From Ampelocalamus luodianensis (lineage: Eukaryota > Streptophyta > Magnoliopsida > Poales > Poaceae): a DNA stretch of 64,000 nt. A model generated the notes under the pieces. That model did no database searches and was not told the origin of the DNA. It saw nothing but the letters and a program-made list of their open reading frames with translations. Each line of letters opens with the position of its first letter. Position 1 is the stretch's first letter. The position numbers and the translations under genes were made by a program. The DNA is taken from NCBI GenBank assembly GCA_036346255.1, contig CM070619.1, forward strand, positions 43,527,564 to 43,591,563. The letters run 5' to 3'. Positions 1 to 12,466 of this stretch are shown here, in pieces.

Positions 1-829
1 CGTGTCTCGATCTTGGGCACTGCGAGTCGTGAGCGGCCTCGTAACCTAGCCAAAGTCACTTGTTTCATTGCAAACTCCGGGGTCATTGTGCTTTTAATTG
101 TCCTAAGGACCTTGCGGCAACCTCTTGATTCTTTTCGCGGCTGTGATTCGATCGCATGCACTGCGAAACATCGTGGATGGAGGGTCGTCAGTGCTCAAGT
201 CAATCCTATCTCTGTTGGGAAAGCTCGGAGGTACCCGACGTCGTGTAAGGTACACTTCGTAGCCCTTACCCTAATACTATTGTATTCAATTCGAGCATTT
301 CATTCCCTTGTATTCCCATCTTTTCTTTGCTTTTGTGGCATTTGTTTCGCTCTTTTATCTAGTGCTCGGTACCTCCTGGTTTGAAAGGTCTTGCTAATCT
401 ATCTCAAACCCCAATATACCTTAGGGATGTCGTCATTTGTTTGACTAAGCGGTAATCTTCCTTCCCTTTATATCCTAGGGCATCGCATGCCGTTTTGCCT
501 CAAATCCTGCGACCCCAAAGGGCGCGGCTCCTCTAATCAACTAGCTCGGAGGATGACTCAGTATAGCTAGTTAACCGATCGTGGTCTTGTTCGTTAGTGA
601 AGTAACCGGACAATTTGCTTCACCAACTAAGGATGACCATAGTCACTCTAAGATAGCTAGGCTGCGGAGAGATGACTCGTATAGCTAGTTAGCGGTGAGA
701 TTCATTGTTAGTGGAATTAACGGACAAATCGCTCCACCACTAACAACGGCCTGCACCACCACCCTTAGAATCAAGAGAGATCTCTCAATCTGTCAATCCT
801 TGTTATATCTGGACTGTAAGTTTCCTCGT
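1..829 (+). other. Internal/leader sequence of a degraded plus-strand gypsy element
   Basis: This stretch precedes a recognisable integrase fragment and 3' LTR on the same strand, so it is probably internal, non-coding sequence of that element whose 5' half lies outside the window. No gag, protease or RT motif can be read in any frame. A 123-codon open frame at 13-384 has no domain that I recognise and a composition like the surrounding non-coding DNA. The assignment to the element rests on position alone. Confidence 0.4.
541..752. repeat. Imperfect direct repeat of about 100 bp, two copies
   Basis: Two adjacent segments, about 547-632 and 665-748, share the order GATGACTC, TATAGCTAGTTA, GTTAGTG, ACGGACAA (or ACCGGACAA), then a CACCA-CTAA stretch. 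They differ by substitutions and small indels, so this is an old local duplication. It lies in the presumed leader of the plus-strand gypsy element. Confidence 0.6.
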
Positions 830-1086
830 GTCGACTAAAGTGGCACGTTTCCTACCAATCCAACCAAGGTTCATACCGGTCACCTAGCGGAGCTCTATAT
901 CGCCGAGATCATGAGCTTGCATGGGGTGCCGAAGACGATCATCTCTGATCGTGGTTCCATCTTCACTTCCCAGTTCTGGCATAGCTTGCAAGAAGCTACA
1001 TGGGAGCGAGAAGATCGTCTCCGTCTGAACTACCCTCTCTCTTTTCCGAGTAAAACAAATCTCGGACGAGATTTTTGTAAGGGGAG
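830..1086 (+). pseudogene. Gypsy integrase fragment fused to the end of the chromodomain
   Basis: Around 833-1,000 the plus strand reads an integrase core segment: TKVARFLP, then LAELYIAEIMSLHGVP, then ISDRG with the second catalytic Asp, ending SLQEA. It then jumps directly to EATWEREDRL, the terminal motif of the polyprotein seen at the end of the minus-strand copies near 7,260. Everything between (the third catalytic residue, the integrase C-terminus and most of the chromodomain) is missing. The junction at 992-998 is GAAGCTA, which resembles the sequence on both sides of the missing part, as expected for deletion at a short repeat. Not functional. Confidence 0.8.
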
Positions 1087-1089
1087 GTT
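1078..1089 (+). other. Polypurine tract of the plus-strand gypsy element
   Basis: TAAGGGGAGGTT lies directly before the LTR start TGTAACATCC. This is the expected plus-strand primer position. The equivalent AAGGGGAGAGT, read on the minus strand, precedes the LTR at 7,168. Confidence 0.7.
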
Positions 1090-4000
1090 TGTAACATCCT
1101 CATTTTCAACTTGTGTTTCAATGTAAGAAAATGAGTAGAAATTAAAACTTTTTCTTTCACCCATACGTTGATGAACTTTTCGAAATTCTTGCAAAGGAAT
1201 TTTGGGAAATTCAAAATGAAAAATCCTCATTTCTTTCAAGTCAAAACCTCCTTGGTGAAATCTTGTGGCAAACCCTTGGAAATAATTTTCCTTGGTTCTA
1301 GGTTGCTTGGTGACACCTCTGAATTACCTCATGATTCTCAAAAATTATTTGGTAATTTTGGAGGCGAGTCAAACCAGTCAAAAGCTTGGTCAAATCCTAG
1401 AACCAACCTTCGGAATTTCTTGAGAAAAATGCGATTGCATGAAAATCTCTGGAAAAATTTATGCGAGTTTATACTTGGATCGGCAACCTCGGCTAAAATT
1501 TCCTAATATGTGGAGTTGAATTGCTACCTCAATTAAAACCTCAAAGTCTCATTTGCAATTCAAACTCAAACCAGTGCATTGTTCCTCGGGCTCAAGTCGG
1601 ACTCGAGCTGTTCTGCCGTGGTCCGACTCGACCAACTCGGCGCCGCCTAAACCGATCAATCGCGCGTGCATCGTGGACCGTTGGATCTCCATCAAGCGGT
1701 CCTTGTTCGTGGAGACCTTCGCACTTCCCCAGGTTGCCCCTCGGTTCTCGGTAGTTGGATCTGATCCAACGCGGTGAGCCGTGCCGTTTCCGTCGGTCGT
1801 TTTGAATAACGATCGCATCGCGTCCGTTCAAGTCTAATCCAACGACCAACATCTTTTGAGGTTGGGCTCAACCCACTCAACTGTTGGGCTCGTACCTCTT
1901 TGCTCTTTCGTTGACGGGTGGGCCCGACATCGCCGCTCTTGGTCGTCTTCCTCCTCTCGCCCGCGTGCGTGCGTGCTGAGTGAGTCGGCGAGAGCGAGGT
2001 CTTGTCGCCTCACAACAACTCACCGCATTAATTGGGTGCCAGAGCTTGCCCTCTAAGTCGCTCCTCCAACTGCTCCCATCCTCTCGGTGCCTTTTGACCT
2101 CACCCTGACCCGAGCTCCAACCGAGGGAAGTTGTCGTTGCTCCTCTTCGCCCCTCGACTTTTAGTAGCCCCAGAGCTCCCCCTTGGCCTCATTTCCGCAC
2201 CTTTTGCAAGTCCTAAGCTCTCACTCTGGGAACCAAATCGTATAGCGCCGAGTCACCTTCCGCCATTGTTGGCATGAGCTCCTCATCGCCGCGGTGCTCC
2301 GAGGTCCCCTGCCCCTCTTCTAGCATCGCAGCGTTCCTTCGACCTCTGATGCGGTCCCCTAACTTGGTTTGGCTTATGCTCGCAGGGAGCAGCTGAATCA
2401 AGGTACGGGCCCTGTTTCACCGAAAATCGCCGCCTTCGTCCTCCTCTCCGGTAAGGTTGCCCCCTCCTCCAATTCAGCGCTCTTGGACCTTCGGTGAATC
2501 CCTCAGGAGCTAACCGCACCACTCTCTGGCCCTCTTTTGCGCAGGAGCTTTTCCTCTGCATCGTCTTCCTCGGCTGCGGCATAGGCCTTCGTCACCAGAA
2601 CGCTTGCGACCTCCCTTGGACCTCCTCTGGCCCAGGTGAGCTCGCGATGCCCTCCCAAAGCTTAAGCTCCAGGTAGTTTAGGGTGCGGTGAAGTTTTTCT
2701 CTGTTTTCGTTGTTCCCGTACCCTAGTCCCCGCCTCGTTCCGGCTCGCCGGCGATTTGAGTCGTCTCCGGCGACAAAACTACCCTCCAAATGTTCGCAAT
2801 GGTATTGCAAATGTTTTGCCCCCGTTCACCCGCGCCGCCGTGGCCGTGGCCACCGGCGACGAGCCGGTGAACAAAGCCGGTGTCCTGGACTGTGTCGCGT
2901 TTTTGTCAAGTCTTTGGACCTCCTCGGGTTCATCGTGACCGTCCAAGACCACCCTGGTGTTAGATCCTGTCCGTAGGATGCAGTGCAAAACTCAAGCCCA
3001 GGACCTCTTCAGTTTAATCCTAGCCCTTATTGATCTCTTCGTGATTAGATCTAACCGTTGATCCCTTTTTCTGTTTAAACCTAAGTCCTAGAACCTCCTT
3101 GTTGTGGTCGTAGCCGTTCTTGAGCTCTTCAAATTGATCTTGACCGTTAGATCTCCTTATATAAGTCTCTAGCTGCCAGACCTCCCACAAATCCTGGCCG
3201 TTATGGACCTCCGTAAGTTAAATCCTAGCCGTTAGGATCACCCTCCGCCTTGGGTCCTCTTTGCAAAAGACCTCCTTGGGGTCCTCTTTGCAAAAGACCT
3301 CCTTGGTCGTTTTCTAAAAACCACCCCGGAGCCACCCCCGAGGTCCTCTTTGCAAAAGACCACCTCTGGTCCTTGTAAAGTAGCCACAGGACCTCCCCGC
3401 CTTAGATCTGGACCGTTAGGACCTCCCCGGTGAGATCCTAGCCGTCCCGACCTCCTCCACTCTCGGATCTGGGCCGTTCGGGACCTCCCCATGGAGATCT
3501 GAACTGTCCAGACCTCTCTCTGTTAACACCTGTCGCGTAGGACCTCCCCGCGAAGATCATGGCCATCCATGACCTCCTCGGTGAGAATCCCAGCCATCCA
3601 CATGTCTCTCTGCTAACTAGCCGTCCCGACCTCCCTCGCTTTCATCTTAGCCGTTCACGACCTCCCCCTGGAAATCGTGACCGTCTAGGACCTCCTTTAG
3701 CTCTGTAGCTTTAGGACCTCCTCCTCTGGTCTAAACCGTTAGATCTAGATCTAACGGCTAAGACCTCCCTCCGTAGGTTTAACCCTAGGACCTCTTAAGG
3801 AGGTCAGGACCGTCAGATCTTGATCTAACGATCCCGACCACCTTTAGGCGCGAGGACCTCCTCCGTGTGCGCTGTGCGTGCACTGGTCGTAGCCGTTGGG
3901 TTCAAGATCTACGGCTTAGACCTCCTCGCTAGATCTTGCCGTCTAGGACCTCCTCGTTAGATCCAGACCGTCGAGTCTAGATCTAACGGCTAAGACCTCC

Positions 4001-6321
4001 CCTAAGCGCGATGAGGTCTTTGCGCCCAGGTGCTCGTGTGGGTTTTGGCATCTGAGCTCGTGAGCCGTGCGGTCTTTGATCAACGACCTCGACCTCCCGA
4101 TTTTGGTTGGTTTTGATTTAGTTCGAGAGCTTTTATTTGCACTTATTAATTGTTTTAAACTTCAAAAATGCATATTTTTTCTTTGTAGTTCCAAATTTAA
4201 CAAACTAAAGTTCTATAATTGCATCTGTTAAAGTACTTTAGCATAATATAGGTTTCTGATAGTCTTTAATCCGAAATTAAACATGCCTTAGATTTATAAC
4301 TTAGAAAAATCATAACTAAATCATTTTAACTCCAATTAAGATAAAACCACTTGTGTTAGCCTTAAAATGTCAGTAGCTACCTACCATAAAAATTTCAGCT
4401 ACACCACCCTTCTAGAAATTTTCACCAAATAATTTAATTATGTGAACAGTAACAAATTGCAATTTTTTCAGCCGGACCAAATTGTTTTGATCATATCTTT
4501 TGCATTAAAAGTCCAAATCAATTGGTTCTTGTTTCTAAATTCTTTTAAATCATGCTCTTGCTGTTGTGGAATTTTCAGAGCATTTGGAGTATTTTGGTTT
4601 TAGAGTCTTTTCATTTTCTTTGTTCTTATCGGTTCTTTTTGCTCTTTCGGTGGGTTCCGACGATTGTGCCATTCTGAGAGTGATCCTCTACAGACATAGT
4701 GAGCAACAGCAGCCAGGCAAGCGGTTTGATCATTTCCCTTGATCCCATTACTTTCAAAGTCTAATATTTTGTTTAACTTGTATGTATGCATGCTTTTGTG
4801 TCAATGATTAATTTTGCCGAATAGAGGTAGCTAATCCTATTGCATTGTTTCCCTTAAATTGTTCACCCCTGCCACTGCCTTAGGAATATTATCCTCACCG
4901 GTGAATTAGAGCCCGGTGAATGATTTAGGGCCTTTTATTTGTTTTTACGATATGATGCTTAGCAATGCTTAGTTGTCGGTAGTATTGGGCGATCATCGAC
5001 TTAGTCGGTGATCTTGATCACACAAATGTTATTATTATTCCATTATGTCCAACCTTGTGTTTTACCAATTTACAAATCAAAAACTCAAAACAAAAATTAT
5101 ATCTTGATTTGGGCACAATGGTATGTTGGTGTGATCTTCTGGGTGTGATTGGAATGGTGCCTAAGTCCCTAAGGACCGAGTTACTTGTGCCATTGATCCA
5201 AGCAATTGTTGCGTGCTAACCACGAGGGGATATGGGACCTCTCTTGACTAAGTACTTGGGAGGTGTTAATTATGAGCTGGTCGGTGGGTGTGTGCGTGTG
5301 TGTGTTTGTGGTGTGCGAGGGAGCATTAGCGATCCGGTTAGGCTGTCTAATGTATCCTTCTCCGTGGGTTGCGGCTCTTAATTAGCATCGTCCATTGGAA
5401 AGCGTCTTGTAGACTTAGCCGTGCTGCATACCAAAGGAAGTATGCTAACCGTGGTGGTGGAAAGGCGGTCTATCGTGTGGGTACATTGGTACACCTGCGG
5501 GTTTAAACTATTCGAATAGCCTCGTCTTAGGTTATGGACACGCTTGGTTATTTCCCACAAGAACTAGACTACAACCTTTTAAAAACTTAAACTTGACATG
5601 GGTGGTATGAAGGGTACTTCATGCTATTGTTGTGGTGACTATGGGTTAGTCACTTCTAGGTTAGTGTTGTCTCTATCTATGTTATTATTGTCTCTCTTTT
5701 ATTTGAACAATAAAAGTTAATTGCAAACTTGCTTTGAATCTATACCTTATTGTAAATGAAAACTTGCTTTATCTTTGAAAATAAGTCCAAAGCCTCATCC
5801 ACTTAAATAAAGCTTGCATGTAGTTAATTATAGTTCTGTTATCTCACACGTCGGTCTTGCAGTACAAAAACAAGTTTTGTACTCATCCGCTTTACTTAAT
5901 ATTAATTGTTGCAGAGGAAGAAGGTGAGCCCCAAGGGCCTCACTTTTGTGAGTTGTGTTCTTGTGTTGTTTGGGACGATTAGCTTGGCGGTCGGTTGGTT
6001 GCCTTGTGGGTAAGGCACACCGATTGGCTTTTGTTTATCGCCATCTTATGGCCATTTGCTTCATTGTGTATTTACTTGTCTTTATGAATTTTGGCGGTCG
6101 GCCTCTCTTTTGTAATAACTCTCTTTATATTATCTATGTCGTTCGATTGTTGCTTTTGCTTCGGCTCTATGTGTATGAATGGAATTGATGCATGATTTTG
6201 TAGAGGTGTGTATCTGCATTTAGGGAAGTATACATATCTCGAGGCTTAGTTTATTTGATTTGTCTTTGTTAGGACCTAGTGGATGGTTAAGCAAACAAGC
6301 CGAATAAACCGGGTCCTCACA
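1090..6321 (+). mobile_element. Very long LTR (3' LTR, about 5.2 kb) of the plus-strand gypsy element
   Basis: The LTR starts TGTAACATCC right after the polypurine tract and appears to end GGTCCTCACA, where the sequence switches abruptly into a reverse-oriented LTR of a related family. The first 3.6 kb is matched in order by 60,365-64,000, which confirms that this is one repeat unit. Layout: AT-rich start with AAAATGAGTAGAAATT; a GC-rich block (1,590-2,980); a field of about 20 GACCTCC-centred repeats (about 3,180-4,100) with a TATATAAG at 3,159; then AT-rich sequence to the end. The right edge is inferred from the sequence switch and the terminal CA. About 5 kb is long for an LTR. Confidence 0.7.
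2990..4100 (+). repeat. Dense array of GACCTCC/CCGTT imperfect short repeats inside the LTR
   Basis: The heptamer GACCTCC occurs about 20 times between about 3,180 and 4,100, usually 20-60 bp apart. It alternates with CCGTTAGATCT, CCGTTNGGACC and palindromic AGATCTAGATCT. Units resemble 'AGATCT-GACCGTT-AGGACCTCC' but vary in length and content, so this is not a clean satellite. A matching field sits at 62,300-63,190 in the second LTR. Two near-identical 19-20 bp steps (CTCTTTGCAAAAGACCTCC) are at about 3,264-3,302. Confidence 0.75.
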
Positions 6322-7168
6322 AAACACAGCGGGAGGATGCGAACCCTACGATTTGAAATGAGCGGCTCGAATAGCTCCACGTTGCAAACTCAAATTACAA
6401 CGAAGAGTGCGCGCGTTGGATCTTAATCCAACGGCTCGATTCAAAAATGCAACGGAGGGTCCGAAAGTTTCGGCGCATCTCGGCGGTTGGATGGAGATCA
6501 ACGGTTGACATTCGGACTTGCAACGGAGGGTCCGAAATGATACACGCGCGGGCCGTGCGATTTAGATCTAACGGTTGAGATCCACGCGCGTTTTAAAGAG
6601 TGGCTCGGTGCATTTAGTTGATGGACCGAGTCAATCGCCCGAGCCCGAGTCCGACTCGAACCCGAGTAACAAGAAAACCAGTTTGACTTTGAAATAAAAC
6701 AGAGACTTGAAAGATTTATTTGAGGTAGCAAACTAACTCCAAAAATTATGAAATTTTACAGGAGCTTGCTAACTCAGATATCAACCTTGTGTAAAATTTT
6801 CAGAGGTTTTTATATTGTGAATAAATCTCCAAAATTCTGCAAGGCTCTGTTTTAATGTTTGACTAAGAGTCAAACAGTTTGATACCTCTAAAAATATTCA
6901 AACAATTTCTAAAAATTGTGAAATTTTTCAGAGGGTCACAGACCATCACAGAGACTTAGGAAAAATATTTCCAGAGGATGATCATAAGATTTGACAAGAT
7001 TGTTTTGGAATAGCAAGATTTGGATCAACAAGACTTGTGACAATGTAATTCCATAATTCCTTGAACAAGAATTGATTGGCACAACAGAAATACATGATGT
7101 AAGAAAAGTTTTAATTTCTACTCATTTTCTTACATTTGAAACACAAGCCCAAAATTTGGGATGTTACA
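6322..7168 (-). mobile_element. Partial LTR of the tandem gypsy array
   Basis: On the minus strand this starts TGTAACATCCCAAATTTTGG and matches the starts of the LTRs ending at 12,466 and 17,795. It holds the first 0.85 kb and stops where the plus-strand long LTR begins. The sequence resumed next to that LTR is AAACACAGCGGG. In the intact copies the same place reads AAAACACAACGGG, which suggests that the long LTR inserted here. The other flank lies before the window. Confidence 0.7.
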
Positions 7169-9737
7169 ACTCTCCCCTTACAAGAATCTCGACCAGAGAT
7201 TAGTTTACTCGGAGAAGAAAGAAGGAAAATCTGCACGAAGCGATCTTCTCGCTCCCAAGTTGCTTCATCTTGAATGGTTTGACCACTGAACCTTAAGAAA
7301 CTTGATGGCACGGTTCCTTGTTCTCCGTTCGATTCCTCAAGAATCTGAGCAGGATGCTCGCGGTAGGTCAAATCCTCACGCACATCGAGAGTTTCCAACG
7401 GAGTTTCCTCAGTCGGGACACGGAGGCACTTCTTCAGGTGTGAAACATGGAACACATCATGCACACCCTCAAGTGCAGCTGGTAGCTCCAATCTGTATGC
7501 AACTGCCCCAACTCTCTCGATGATGCGATAAGGCCCAACATATCGAGGAGCCAACTTGCCCTTGATGCCAAAACGCCGATGGCCCTTCAAGGTGAGACTT
7601 TGAGATACACAAAGTCATTGGGCTCAAAGCTCAACTCACGGCGACGGCGATCGCGCATAGCTCTTTTATGCGGGTGGGCGTGCGCAGATGCTCGCGGATC
7701 AATCGAACACGGCTTTCGGCCTCATTGATCGAATCGGGCGAAAACGCTCACCACCGCCTCGACCAGTTCGGTGGGGTTACGCATCTCCTCCCATACAAAG
7801 CCTCAAATGGTGTCATGCCAAGACTGGCCTGAAAGCTATTGTTGTAGGAGAACTCCGCAAACGGTAGGCACTTCTCCCACTTCTTCCCATAGGAAAGAAC
7901 ACAAGCACGGAGCATATCTTCCAACACTTGGTTGACTCGCTCCGTCTGGCCATCAGTCTGAGGATGAAAGGCTGTACTGAAGTGGAGGCGGGTCCCCATA
8001 GCTTCTTGCAAACTATGCCAAAACCGCGAGGTGAAAAGTGCACCACGATCAGAAATAATCGTCTTGATACACCGTGAAGACTCACAATCCTCGAGACATA
8101 AAGTTCGGCCAAAGGCCCCACACGTGGCCGAGTATTGGCGGAAGGAAATGCGCCACTTTAGTCAACACGTCGATCACGACCCAAATAGCATCATTCCCTT
8201 TGACGAGGCGGGGCAATCCGGTGATGAAGTCCATGCCAACGAATCCACTTCCACTCGCACCGGCAAAGGTCAAGAAGACTGCTTTGGGCGATGCTCGGCC
8301 TTCACACGACGACACCACGTCGCACTCGACAACGAACTTGGCAATCTCACGCTTCATTCGGGTCCACGGAACCTCTAACGAAGGTCTGATACATCTTGGT
8401 AGCCCGGATGAATAGACAAAGGAGAATCATGGGCTTCGGAGAATCAAATTCCGCAATTCCATGACTTTAGGAACCACAAGGCGCTGCCCAAACCACACAA
8501 CGCCATGCTCGTCCTCCGAAAAGCACTTGGCTATCCCATCCTTGATGTTCTGCTTGATTTGGCTCACACCAACATCAGTCTGCTGTGCCGCCTTGATTTG
8601 GTCCACCAAGGTTGGTTGCACAACCAATGTAGCAAGAGAACCGCGCCGATCAAACCCAAATTGAGGCGCTGGAATTACGAAATGAGGGTAGGTCTTTGCT
8701 CTTGGAGCATCAACATGTTACAATACACCTTCCGATCGAGTGCATCAAGAACGACATTGGCCTTGCCGGATGGTGCTGAATACCCATGTCATAGTCCTTG
8801 ATCAATTCCAACCATCTTCTTTGCTGAGGTTCGAGATCCGTTGGGTGAACAAGTACTTCAAGCTCTTGTGGTGAATACACCTCTAACGGTTACCAATCGG
8901 ATAATGCCGCCAAATCTTGAGTGCATGGACCACGCACTAACTCCAAGTCATGAGTAGGATAGTTGAGTTCATGAGGCCTCAACCGCCGCGATGCATAGGC
9001 CACAACCTTGCCTTCTGCATAAGAACACAACCAAGACCACGACGAGAAGCATCACAATAGATATCAAAGCTCTTGTGAATATCGGGAGAACAAGCACTGG
9101 GGGCTGAGGTCAACCGCTTTTGAGTTCTGAAAACTCACATCACAAGCGGACCACTCAAACTTCTTGTCTTTCTTAAGCAATTCGGTCATAGGCCGCAATC
9201 TTGGAGAAATTCTCGATAAAGCGGCGATAGTATCCACCAAACCAAGGAAACTCCGCACATCGGTGACCGACTTGGTGACCCCAAGATAACACATCACCGA
9301 CCTTACTAGGATCCACGACCACACCTCTGCTGAAAGAACATGGCCCAAGAATGCCACTTCCTTCAACGAACTCGCACTTGCTGAATTTGGCATACAATGG
9401 TGCTCACGCACTTGCCCAACACAAGCTTAAGATGCTCGACATGCTCTTCTTCACTCTTGGAGTAGATAAGGATATCATCGATGAATACCACCACAAACCT
9501 ATCCAAATACTCCATGAATACCGAGTTAATAAGATTCATGAACAAAGCGGAGCATTAGTCAAACCAAAAGACATGACGGTGTACTCGTAAAGGCCATAAC
9601 GAGTAGCAAAGGCCGTCTTAGGAATATCCTCGGCCCGATCGACTTGATGATAGCCCGTCTCAAGTCAATCTTGGAAGACTCGTGCTCGGTCAACCGATCG
9701 AAAAGATCATCAATACGGGCAAAGGATACTTGTAAAA
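7169..9737 (-). pseudogene. Gypsy pol remnant, unit 1 (RT, RNase H, integrase, chromodomain)
   Basis: Read on the minus strand from 9,737 downward, this carries the RT palm (FVVVFIDDILIYSKSEEEH near 9,440-9,540), the RT connection (SFLGL, YYRRFIENFSKIA near 9,180-9,260), RNase H and integrase (MDFITGLPR near 8,220; HPQTDGQTERVNQVLEDM near 7,910-7,960), the integrase C-terminus (KLAPRYVGPYRIIERVGAVAYRLELP near 7,470-7,570) and a chromodomain-like tail ending DEATWERED near 7,260. Gag, protease and the RT N-terminus are absent. Many one- to three-base gaps relative to unit 2, often at CAG/CTG sites, break the frame. Some may be sequencing error. The chromodomain and motifs fit the Tekay/Del side of the chromoviruses. 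Confidence 0.85.
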
Positions 9738-12466
9738 GGATTTATCTTGAATTAGTTATGAATTTCTAAAGTTCGATACAATTTTCGTTGATAAATAAAT
9801 ACTTACGAAATATAAACCAACCCAACCGAAAATAAGCAGCGTGGGCGCTCGGCAACCCTTGATCTAACATCCTCGGCTCACGCGCGCGAAAGCAGCGCCG
9901 CGCGCCAACCTGTCGGACCCACCGTTGGATCACGATCCAACGGCTCACGAAGGTGTATGCATCCGGACGGTGCGGTTGCTTGGGCCAATCGGCCGCAGAT
10001 CTGCGGATGGGCGGTCGAGCGCGCACCAACGGTCGGAAGGTCCGATTGCACACGATCTCAGCCGTTGATCTCAAGATCGACGGTCGAGAATGATCAAGGC
10101 ATCCGGAGGGTCCGAATGCACTCACGATCTGGGCCGCAGATCTAAAAACGAACGGTAGATATTGACCGCAGTTCAAAAGAAGATGCTGACACGTGGGACC
10201 GCATGTCAGTGACCTCGGGTCATGACCGCAACGTTTTAACCCACGTGCACAGTGCACTGGGCCCACTTGTCAGCGACTGAGAGTGGCGGTTAGGACAGGA
10301 TTAATGCTTCTAATGATTACCATTAATTAAACACTAATGACTCCTGAGATTTGATCTTAACTCCTCGGGCCCACAAGTCAGCGACCCAGAGGAGATTTCC
10401 GACAGCGATTAAATGCCGACACCTTCAATTAACCAATGATTAATCTTAATGATGTCGGAACAGTGCGGGATTGAACCAGAGAGTGATTAAAGGATGTTGG
10501 GCCCACTGGTGAGTGGCTCAACAATAATGGTTAAGACACAATTAACAACTAATGATTAGCAATTAATGTGTCCTAATCAAATAGCAACGGGAGCTCGTGC
10601 GGCAAAACCGAGTGAGTTCAACGGCAAATCGCGGCGACAACGCGCGCGGCGCCACCAAGGACCAAAATGGATTCGCAATAGCACAACGAATCTAGGGTAG
10701 CATTCTCACCGCGGCGAAGGACTAGAACGCCGCTAGCGGAAAAACGAAAATGGGAGCTTCGCTAAACATGAAAATCGCGATGAGCTCCATCTGCGAGCCT
10801 AGGTGCGGGTGCGAGCTTCTAAGGACTAATAAGAAGCTACCTTAGTGACAAGAAGCTTGAAGATGGCGGAGATGCTTGATCACGGTGAAAGCTCATGGAC
10901 ACGAAGAAGAAAGGTTGAAAACGACACCCTGAGCCAAATGAGTGATACCAAAGCATCAAAATAGCTTCATAATGATTCACAGAAGCTACATGAGCAAGCA
11001 ATTGGAAAATAGAGCACTCACCTGGGCTGAGGAAGAAGATGACCAAATTCGGCCGAATTTGAACAAACCCCAAATGGGACAATTCCTGAGAATCAAATCC
11101 AAAATCAAGTGAGGGGAAATGTTCAAGGAAGTAAATAGATAAGGTTAGGGCAAAGAAACGTGAAGGAGGACCATTGGAACACCAAGAACACCAATGGAGC
11201 TTCACGGGTCAACAATGGCGGTTTGCCATTTTTGAGGTGTTAAGCTCCAATATTGAGAATGGGGCTTGATGGTGGTCTAAAGACATACCAGAGGCATTGA
11301 GTGTGCTTATAAGGCCAAGAAAGTGTTAGGGTTTGCACCACACTTCTTTCGCGGCAAAACACAAAGCACCACGCACGGCCGACAAGGAAAAGAGGTGTAG
11401 ACGTGCATTAGGGCATGGCCTAGCTCAATGTACCGCCCATACCCTAAACGTCGGCTAGGGTGGCCGTGGGAGCATGAAATGACATCTCCATGCCTTGCCT
11501 TTGTTTTCGCACGGCGGAGGTTGAAGATGACCAGCGCAAAAAGCTCGGGCGATTGAGCCCCACGATCTAAATCGGACGGCTACGGCGCCACGCCTCGGGC
11601 TTTAAAACACAACGGGAGGATGCGAACCCTACGATTTGAAATGAGCGGCTCGAGATAGCTCCACGTTGCAAACTCAAATTACAACGAGAAGTGCGCGAGC
11701 ATTGGATCTTAATCCAACGGCTCGATTCAAAAATGCAACCGGAGGTCCGAAAGTTTCAAGCATCTCGGCGGTTGGATGGAGATCAACGGTTGACATTCGG
11801 ACTTGCAACCGAGGGTCCGAAATGATACACGCGCGGCCGTGCGATTTAGATCTAACGGTTGAGATCCACCGCGCGTTTTAAAGAGTGGCTCGGTGCATTT
11901 AGTTGACTGGACCGAGTCGACTGGCCCGAGCCCGAGTCTGACTCGAACCCGAGTAACAGTAAAACCCAGTTTGACTTTGAAATAAAAACAGAGACTTTGA
12001 AAGATTTATTTGAGGTAGCAAACTAACTCCAAAAATTATGAAATTTTTACAGGAGCTTGCTAACTCAGATATCAACCTTGTGTAAAATTTTCAGAGGTTT
12101 TTATATTGTGAATAAATCTCCAAAAATTCTGCAAGGCTCTGTTTTAATGTTTGACTAAGAGTCAAACAGGTTTGACTGCCTCTAAAAATATTCAAACAAT
12201 TTCTAAAAATTGTGAAATTTTTCAGAGGGGTCACAGACCATCACAGAGACTTAGGAAAAATATTTCCAGAGGATGATCATAAGATTTGACAAGATTGTTT
12301 TTGGAATAGCAAGATTTGGATCAACAAGACTTGTGACAATGTAATTCCATAATTCCTTGAACAAGAATTGATTGGCACAACAGGAAATACATGATGTAAG
12401 AAAAAGTTTTAATTTCTACTCATTTTCTTACATTTGAAACACAAGCCCAAAATTTGGGATGTTACA
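9738..12466 (-). mobile_element. LTR between the two gypsy units (truncated, 2.7 kb)
   Basis: It begins on the minus strand with TGTAACATCCC at 12,466 and follows the order of the long plus-strand LTR as far as the region equivalent to about 4,290-4,345 (TTAGAAATTCATAACTAATTC). There it fuses to RT sequence at about 9,738, so the LTR end, primer site, gag and protease are lost. It contains several copies of GATCCAACGG/GATCTAACGG. A TTATAAGC is near 11,308 on the minus strand. Apparent open frames, such as 9,766-10,266, have no recognisable domain. Confidence 0.75.

Noticed and set aside
13..384. 123-codon plus-strand frame at the window start
   Set aside because: Composition and context are those of a decayed retroelement leader, with no motif.
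2990..4100. CRISPR-like or satellite array
   Set aside because: Units vary in length and sequence, spacers are not unique fixed-length segments, and the field belongs to an LTR in plant DNA.
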